Origin: Frateuria sp.
GTDB lineage: Bacteria; Pseudomonadota; Gammaproteobacteria; Xanthomonadales; Rhodanobacteraceae
NCBI RefSeq assembly: GCF_013362045.1
Contig: NZ_JABFWW010000207.1
Coordinates: forward strand, 1 to 33,316
Direction: 5' to 3'
Length of the DNA: 33,316 bases
The notes beneath the pieces were generated by a model. That model was not told where the DNA came from. It made no database searches and worked only from the letters and a program-made list of their open reading frames with translations. The stretch's first letter is position 1; each line of letters opens with the position of its first letter. Of the stretch, positions 28,072 through 33,316 are shown in pieces. The translations under genes and the position numbers were made by a program.

Positions 28072-28971
28072 ATGTCCAACACTCCACTCGATTGCCTCAT
28101 CGTGGGCGCCGGGCCGGCGGGCCTGACGGCAGCCACCTATCTCGCGCGCTTTCGCCGCCATGTGCTGGTGGCCGATGCGGGCGCCAGCCGGGCACGCTGG
28201 ATACCGGCCAGCCACAACTGCCCCGGCTTTCCCTTCGGCGTGGCGGGCAACGAGTTGCTGGCGCGCTTCCGGCTGCAGGCGCAGACCTATGGCGTGCCGA
28301 CCGTGTGCACGCGCATCACCCGGCTCGACCGCAGTGCCGGCGGCTTCACCGCCAGCGACGGCGAACGCCACTGGCACGCGCGCACGCTGATCCTGGCCAC
28401 CGGCGTGATCGACCGCCTACCGGCCCTGGAAGGCATCGACGAGGCGATCGGCGAGGGCACGGTGAGGCTGTGCGCCGTCTGCGACGCCTACGAGGCGCGC
28501 GACGGCGTGATCGGCGTGCTGGCGCCCGTGCAGCGCGCCATCGAGCACGCCACCTTCCTGCGTACGTTTTCCCGCCAGGTCTGCGCGCTCGCGACGGACC
28601 GCGCATGGCCCGACGAGGCGATGCAGCGCCAGGCATCCGATGCCGGCGTGCAACTGTGGCCGGCCCCGCAACGGCTCGCCCTGGTCGACGGCGCCTGCCA
28701 GGCGTACTTCGCCGACGGCCGCCGCCTGCGGCTGGACACGCTCTACCCCGTGCTGGGCGCACAGGCGCAGTCGAGCCTGGCGGCAGCGCTGGGCGCCAGG
28801 CTCGATGCCGAAGGCGCGCTGGTGGTGGACGATCACCTGCAGACCAGCGTGCCCGGCCTGCATGCGATCGGCGACGTGGTCAGCGCGTTGAATCAGATCA
28901 GCGTGGCAGTCGGCCATGCCGCGATCGCAGCCACGACCGTGCACCGGCGGTTGCCGCCGAATTATTGCTGA
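28072..28971 (+). CDS. Thioredoxin reductase-like FAD-dependent oxidoreductase
   Basis: FAD GxGxxG in LIVGAGPAGLTAATYLARF; redox CxxC in RLCAVCDAYEARDG; C-terminal GDVVSALNQISVAVGHAAIAA. Confidence 0.9.
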   Translation: MSNTPLDCLIVGAGPAGLTAATYLARFRRHVLVADAGASRARWIPASHNCPGFPFGVAGNELLARFRLQAQTYGVPTVCTRITRLDRSAGGFTASDGERHWHARTLILATGVIDRLPALEGIDEAIGEGTVRLCAVCDAYEARDGVIGVLAPVQRAIEHATFLRTFSRQVCALATDRAWPDEAMQRQASDAGVQLWPAPQRLALVDGACQAYFADGRRLRLDTLYPVLGAQAQSSLAAALGARLDAEGALVVDDHLQTSVPGLHAIGDVVSALNQISVAVGHAAIAATTVHRRLPPNYC

Positions 28972-28999
28972 GCGCGGAGTTGCCGGGCATGGGGCACTC

Positions 29000-29881
29000 T
29001 CAATGCACCGAGGTGGCGGCCGGCAATACCGAGCCGGTGAGGAGTCCACGCAACGCGCGCAGTTTCGACTTCACTTGCGCCTCGCCGGCGGGGCCCAGGC
29101 GCATCAGCATCTTTTGCCCGGCCGAGCGCGCCTCCAGGTCGGCGTCGGCATAGCGGAAGAACACCTTCGGCTGCTGCAGTTGCAGCGGGGCTGGCGGCTC
29201 CGGAGCGGCAAGCATGTCGTCGATGGCGACGACGAGACGATCGTTGAAATATCCCTTCGGATAACCAAGGTCGCGATAGGCCTGCTGGAACAGCGGGTAA
29301 TGCCGCACGTACCAGGCGACCAGCGCCTTCGGATCGACCTTCTGCACGACCTGCAGGTACGGCGCATAGCGCTCGGCATTGCGGGGGCTCAGCGTGATCG
29401 AGCCGTCGGTCCGCTCGACCAGCAGCGCGCCCTTGGGCGTGCGTACCGGCAGGATCTCGGTGGCCACGCTCTGGCGCGGCAGCGCATCCACCGTCGCCAC
29501 GATGCGCCGGATGATCTGGTCTCGATGCAACAGGGCTGCAAACGCGTCGTCGCCGGCAAGGCCCAGCAACGCGCCGGCAACGTCAGCGTCGCTCGCATCC
29601 AGCGCCGGCAACGGTGCCGTCGACGCAGCCGCGGGGACCGCCAGCGCAATCGGATGCCGGGCCGCACTGGCGGCGGCCGCCGGCCGCGGCGTGCCGGGCG
29701 GTGCCTGGGCCGGTGCCACCGGCGTACCTTCGCGGGCGGGCCTCATCGCCGTGCGCCAGACGAGCACGCCGGCGGCGACGGCGCCGATCACTACCACGGC
29801 CGACAGCAGCCGCAGTCCTGCTGGGGAACGTTTCTTCTTCAAGGGCATCACCTGTTGTGCGATGGGATCGGCTTCCTGCAT
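29000..29881 (-). CDS. DUF3014-like membrane-anchored protein
   Basis: TM LRLLSAVVVIGAVAAGVLVW, Pro/Ala linker, then DDAFAALLHRDQIIRRIVATVDALPRQSVATEILPVRTPKGAL...NAERYAPYLQVVQKVDPKALVAWYVRHYPLFQQAYRDLGYPKGYFNDRLVVAIDDMLA. Confidence 0.78.
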   Translation of the reverse strand: MQEADPIAQQVMPLKKKRSPAGLRLLSAVVVIGAVAAGVLVWRTAMRPAREGTPVAPAQAPPGTPRPAAAASAARHPIALAVPAAASTAPLPALDASDADVAGALLGLAGDDAFAALLHRDQIIRRIVATVDALPRQSVATEILPVRTPKGALLVERTDGSITLSPRNAERYAPYLQVVQKVDPKALVAWYVRHYPLFQQAYRDLGYPKGYFNDRLVVAIDDMLAAPEPPAPLQLQQPKVFFRYADADLEARSAGQKMLMRLGPAGEAQVKSKLRALRGLLTGSVLPAATSVH

Positions 29882-29929
29882 AACGCCCGCCGTGCCCGGA
29901 AGCAACCGGGCCGCCGCACGCGCCTGCGC

Positions 29930-30628
29930 TCAACCCGCGCCGATGGCGCCGAACAGGATTCCCACGCCTGCGGTCACCGCCATGGCCAGCAAGCCCCAGA
30001 AGGCGATGCGCAAGGCACCGACGCCCACGCTGGCGCCGCCCATCCGCGCCGCGGCGGCGCCGAGCAGCGCCAGGCAAGCCAGGGAGGCGATGGCGACCAG
30101 CGCGAGCAATGCGCCCGAGGGTGCGAGTGCCGCCACCAGCAGGGGCAAGGCCGAGCCGATCGCGAAGCTGGCCGCCGAGGCCGCCGCCGCCTGCATAGGA
30201 CGCGCGCGGAAGACCTCGGTGATCCCCAGTTCGTCGCGTGCATGCGCATCGAGCGCATCGTGTGCCATCAACTGTGCGGCGACCTGGCGCGCCAGCACCG
30301 GTTCCAGACCGCGGCCGACGTAGATCGACGCCAGCTCACGATGCTCCGCGTCGGCGTCGGTGGCCAGTTCCTCGCGCTCGCGCGCAAGCTCCGCCTCCTC
30401 GCTGTCGACCTGCGAATGCACCGAGACATATTCGCCGGCGGCCATCGACATGGCACCGGCCACCAGCGCCGATACGCCGGCAAGCAGGATCGCGTGGCGA
30501 TCGGCGTGGGCGGCGGCCACGCCCATCAGCAGGCTCGCGGTGGACACGACGCCGTCGTTGGCGCCGAGCACGGCGGCACGCAGCCAGCCCATGTGCCCGG
30601 TCCGGTGTACTTCGCGATGGCGGCGCAT
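29930..30628 (-). CDS. VIT1/CCC1 family membrane transporter
   Basis: LRAAVLGANDGVVSTASLLMGVAAA...LVAGAMSMAAGEYVSVHSQVDSEEAELARER, followed by C-terminal TM helices. Confidence 0.93.
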   Translation of the reverse strand: MRRHREVHRTGHMGWLRAAVLGANDGVVSTASLLMGVAAAHADRHAILLAGVSALVAGAMSMAAGEYVSVHSQVDSEEAELAREREELATDADAEHRELASIYVGRGLEPVLARQVAAQLMAHDALDAHARDELGITEVFRARPMQAAAASAASFAIGSALPLLVAALAPSGALLALVAIASLACLALLGAAAARMGGASVGVGALRIAFWGLLAMAVTAGVGILFGAIGAG

Positions 30629-30827
30629 GCTTTATCCCTTTCCCAGAACCCGCACGAGGATAACCGTGCCCGCTGCCGGATGCCGATTCCGCGCGGTGCC
30701 GCCAACCTGGCGGGCGCGGCGATCGCCGTTCCCGGGCCGAGAGCGCTCCAGGCAATTCCGTGCACCACCACGGCCCAGTGGTTCGACGACCGTGCCGGGA
30801 GGCGGTGGGCTTCCACCTTCCGGGTCT

Positions 30828-30849
30828 GCCTGCACTCGCGGGTGCAGGC
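30828..30849. other. Perfect hairpin in a long intergenic region
   Basis: GCCTGCAC-tcgcgg-GTGCAGGC. Confidence 0.35.
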
Positions 30850-31048
30850 GATCACCGCTTGCTGCCACGTCGGCGCGCAGGCGGCCAACCGGCCGAGAGG
30901 CGCCCGGCGGCTCGCCGGAGCTTTACGACGCAGTCACCACCACCGGTCCAGCATGATCGTCAGGCTGCGGGAGCAAGCTGCGGACGGGGTCTGGAAGCAT
31001 CGCCCGCAGATGGTCCCGTGAAATTCCCGCCTGTGCGAGGCATATGCC

Positions 31049-31378
31049 ATGTCCAAGTCGCCCACTCCCGCCGGTTCCGGTCCTCGCGCCACCGGCAATC
31101 CGGCCGTCAGCGGCAGCGGTACCGGCATGGGCGCGGACGGTGCGGCCGGCCCGGATGTCGTGGGCGGGGTGCAGGCCGGCATGGTCAATGACGCCGCGCA
31201 GGGCTCGCGGGCGAGCCGGGCGGGCGATCCGAGCCTGGGCAGCGGCATGGTCGTACCCGAGCCGGGCAACCGCATGGGCGATGCCGCCGCGGGTGGCGCG
31301 CGCGCCGGGGTTGCGGCGCCGGTCGAACCCTTCGAACTGCCTTACAAGGTCGTTACGCCGCCCCATCCAGGCCGTTGA
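31049..31378 (+). CDS. Hypothetical Gly/Ala-rich, probably disordered protein
   Basis: MSKSPTPAGSGPRATGNPAVSGSGTGMGADGAAGPDVVGGVQAGMVNDAAQ...EPFELPYKVVTPPHPGR. Plausible start; no family recognised. Confidence 0.55.
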   Translation: MSKSPTPAGSGPRATGNPAVSGSGTGMGADGAAGPDVVGGVQAGMVNDAAQGSRASRAGDPSLGSGMVVPEPGNRMGDAAAGGARAGVAAPVEPFELPYKVVTPPHPGR

Positions 31379-31440
31379 AGTCAGGCGCACGGAAGCAGCG
31401 CCTGGGCATTTCACATGACTCCGCGGCTGTCTCGCCGGCA

Positions 31441-31472
31441 AAAAAAAACGGGCGCCGGAGCGCCCGTTTTTT
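31441..31472. terminator. Bidirectional Rho-independent terminator for the rpsF-rpsR-rplI operon (and possibly the upstream + strand ORF)
   Basis: aaaaaaaACGGGCGC-cgga-GCGCCCGTtttttt, with A-run and T-run flanks. Confidence 0.9.
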
Positions 31473-31494
31473 CTGCAGTGAAGCAGGCGGCTTA

Positions 31495-31941
31495 CTACTC
31501 GCCGACCACGATCACCTTGACCTGCGTCTGCACGTCGGCGTGCAGGCTGATCACGACTTCGTACTCGCCGGTGTTGCGGATCGGGCCTTCGCCCTGGATC
31601 ACCTCACCCTTGCCCACCTTCTGGCCGGCCGCTTCCAGCGCCTCGGCGATCTCGCGCGGGCCGACCGAACCGTACAGCTTGCCCTCGGGGCTGGCGTGCG
31701 CAGTGATGGTGACTTCGGCGCCCTCGAGCTTGGCCTTGCGGGCCTGTGCGTCGGACAGCAGGTTATTGGCCTTGGCCTCGTACTCGGCGCGGCGCTTCTC
31801 GAAGGCTTCGAGGTTGGCGGCGGTGACCGGCACGGCCTTGCCTTGCGGCAGCAGGTAGTTGCGGCCGTAACCGGGCTTCACCTTGACCTTGTCGCCCAGG
31901 TTGCCGAGGTTGCGGACTTTCTCGAGAAGAATCAGTTCCAT
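31495..31941 (-). CDS. rplI: 50S ribosomal protein L9
   Basis: [40 protein letters not shown]. Confidence 0.98.
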   Translation of the reverse strand: MELILLEKVRNLGNLGDKVKVKPGYGRNYLLPQGKAVPVTAANLEAFEKRRAEYEAKANNLLSDAQARKAKLEGAEVTITAHASPEGKLYGSVGPREIAEALEAAGQKVGKGEVIQGEGPIRNTGEYEVVISLHADVQTQVKVIVVGE

Positions 31942-32016
31942 GGTCTTTCCTTTTCGTTAGCGCCGGCGAGGCGGCGCAGCCGTGGACGGTTGTCCGAAGT
32001 GTCGTCTGTGGCTTGC

Positions 32017-32247
32017 TCAGACGTCGTGGTTGTCGGTGTACGGCAGCAGCGACAGGAAGCGGGCGCGCTTGATCGCGGTGGCCAGCTGGCGCTGGTAGCG
32101 CGCCTTGGTGCCGGTGATGCGGCTGGGCACGATCTTGCCGTTCTCGGTGATGTACTGGCGCAGCGTGTTGAGATCCTTGTAGTCGATCTCCTTCACGTTT
32201 TCGGCCGTGAAGCGGCAGAACTTGCGGCGGCGGAAGAATTTGGACAT
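32017..32247 (-). CDS. rpsR: 30S ribosomal protein S18
   Basis: [70 protein letters not shown]. Confidence 0.98.
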   Translation of the reverse strand: MSKFFRRRKFCRFTAENVKEIDYKDLNTLRQYITENGKIVPSRITGTKARYQRQLATAIKRARFLSLLPYTDNHDV

Positions 32248-32264
32248 GGCTCGATGCTCCTGGA

Positions 32265-32681
32265 TCAGTCGTCGCTGTCGCGATCGTTGTCGCGGCCGCC
32301 GCGGCGGTCGTCGCCGTCGCCGTCGTCATCGCGGCGACGCGAGGACTTGGCGTCGTCCTTCTCCTTGGACTTCAGGATGAAGGACGGCTCGATGTCGGCC
32401 TCGTCGCGCTTGATGACGAGGTGGCGCAGCACCGCGTCGTTGAAGCGGAAGCCCGACTCCAGCTCGTTCAGCGCGTTCTGCCCCACTTCGATGTTGAGCA
32501 GGACGTAATGGGCCTTGGCCAGGTTCTCGATCGGGTAGGCCAGCTGGCGGCGGCCCCAGTCCTCGAGGCGGTGGATCTTGCCGCCGTCGGCCTCGATCAG
32601 CGCCTTGTAGCGGTCGATCATGGCCGGGACCTGCTCGCTCTGGTCAGGGTGGACCAGGAACACGATTTCGTAATGACGCAT
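32265..32681 (-). CDS. rpsF: 30S ribosomal protein S6
   Basis: [65 protein letters not shown]; Asp/Arg-rich C-terminal tail. Confidence 0.98.
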   Translation of the reverse strand: MRHYEIVFLVHPDQSEQVPAMIDRYKALIEADGGKIHRLEDWGRRQLAYPIENLAKAHYVLLNIEVGQNALNELESGFRFNDAVLRHLVIKRDEADIEPSFILKSKEKDDAKSSRRRDDDGDGDDRRGGRDNDRDSDD

Positions 32682-32795
32682 GGTCATTGGGGTGTTGGCT
32701 CCTTGTGGATGCGGCCCTTATGGGGCCTCGCAGCCTCCCGCCGGTGCGGTGAGGCAAGTGCCTGCCAACGCCTATCGGGCGCGGGCAGAAGCGGA

Positions 32796-32825
32796 AGTGT
32801 AACCGGCCCCATGGCGGCCATGCAA
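32796..32825 (-). promoter_or_regulatory. Putative rpsF operon promoter
   Basis: Minus strand TTGCAT-N18-TACACT, about 115 nt upstream of the rpsF ATG. Confidence 0.5.
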
Positions 32826-32883
32826 GGCAGATACACGGAGCAGCGCGATCCCGGGCGGACTGCGCACGCCCGGCCTCGTCCCC

Positions 32884-33210
32884 TTACCCGACGGTGAAGC
32901 TCTCCCCGCATCCGCACTCCCCGGTCGCATTCGGGTTGTGGAAGACGAACGCGGCATTGAGACCCTGGCGGCGGAAATCGATCACCGTACCGTCCACCAT
33001 CGGCAGGCTCTTGTCGTCCACGATCAGCGCGATGCCGTCCACGTCCAGCGTGTGGTCGTCCGGCTGGGCGGCGTCGGCCAGGTCCACCACGTAGGCGAAG
33101 CCCGAGCAGCCGGTGCGCTTGACGCCGAAACGCACGCCGGCAGCACCGGGCGTCTGGGCGAGGAACTGGCGGATGCGTTCGCGGGCGGGGGGAGTGATCG
33201 AAATGCTCAT
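32884..33210 (-). CDS. A-type iron-sulfur carrier/assembly protein (IscA/SufA/ErpA family)
   Basis: MSISITPPARERIRQFLAQ...RFGVKRTGCSGFAYVVDLAD...NAAFVFHNPNATGECGCGESFTVG, with the conserved three-Cys pattern. Confidence 0.93.
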   Translation of the reverse strand: MSISITPPARERIRQFLAQTPGAAGVRFGVKRTGCSGFAYVVDLADAAQPDDHTLDVDGIALIVDDKSLPMVDGTVIDFRRQGLNAAFVFHNPNATGECGCGESFTVG

Positions 33211-33316
33211 GGGCGCCGGGATGAAGAAGGCTGCAGGCCTACATTATCATGCAGGTTTACCCCCGACGCGCCGGCCGGCGCGCAATCGAACAAGACAGCG
33301 CCCGGTGCAGCGTGCG

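Noticed and set aside
28916-31021. 701-aa plus-strand ORF
   Set aside because: Antisense to both the DUF3014 and VIT1 genes. Only its last ~110 codons lie in free intergenic space (listed separately as a weak possibility).

Overview
GC-rich gammaproteobacterial chromosomal segment, Xanthomonadales/Rhodanobacteraceae-like by protein character. It looks chromosomal rather than prophage or plasmid. I saw no rRNA, tRNA, CRISPR array, integrase or transposase.

Left to right it encodes:
- a 5'-intact, window-truncated TonB-dependent receptor and a LacI-family regulator, with a perfect 14-bp LacI-type operator overlapping a TTGACA -35 box
- an RluA-type pseudouridine synthase, YaeQ, a DUF899 thioredoxin-like protein, and TypA/BipA with a terminator
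- a small unknown protein, a two-HKD phospholipase D/cardiolipin synthase-like protein, and exonuclease III
- a REP/MITE-like intergenic repeat
- a secreted M14 metallocarboxypeptidase and a secreted tandem PepSY-like protein
- a small single-TM ORF absent from the ORF track, ThpR/LigT RNA cyclic phosphodiesterase, a cupin and a YceI protein
- a signalling island (about 16.4-27.8 kb): HWE histidine kinase, membrane GGDEF-EAL, membrane GGDEF, periplasmic-TPR GGDEF and a hybrid histidine kinase
- a thioredoxin-reductase-like flavoprotein, DUF3014 protein, VIT1/CCC1 transporter, a Gly-rich unknown ORF, the rpsF-rpsR-rplI operon, and an A-type Fe-S carrier.

The most interesting material is the signalling island. 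Two kinases share a paralogous PAS/GAF sensory front end but have different catalytic back ends. Three cyclic-di-GMP enzymes have different I-site status. Its promoters carry a symmetric nested inverted repeat and a near-consensus CRP/Clp site. The adjacent TrxR-like flavoprotein keeps CxxC but has lost the NADPH-binding motifs.
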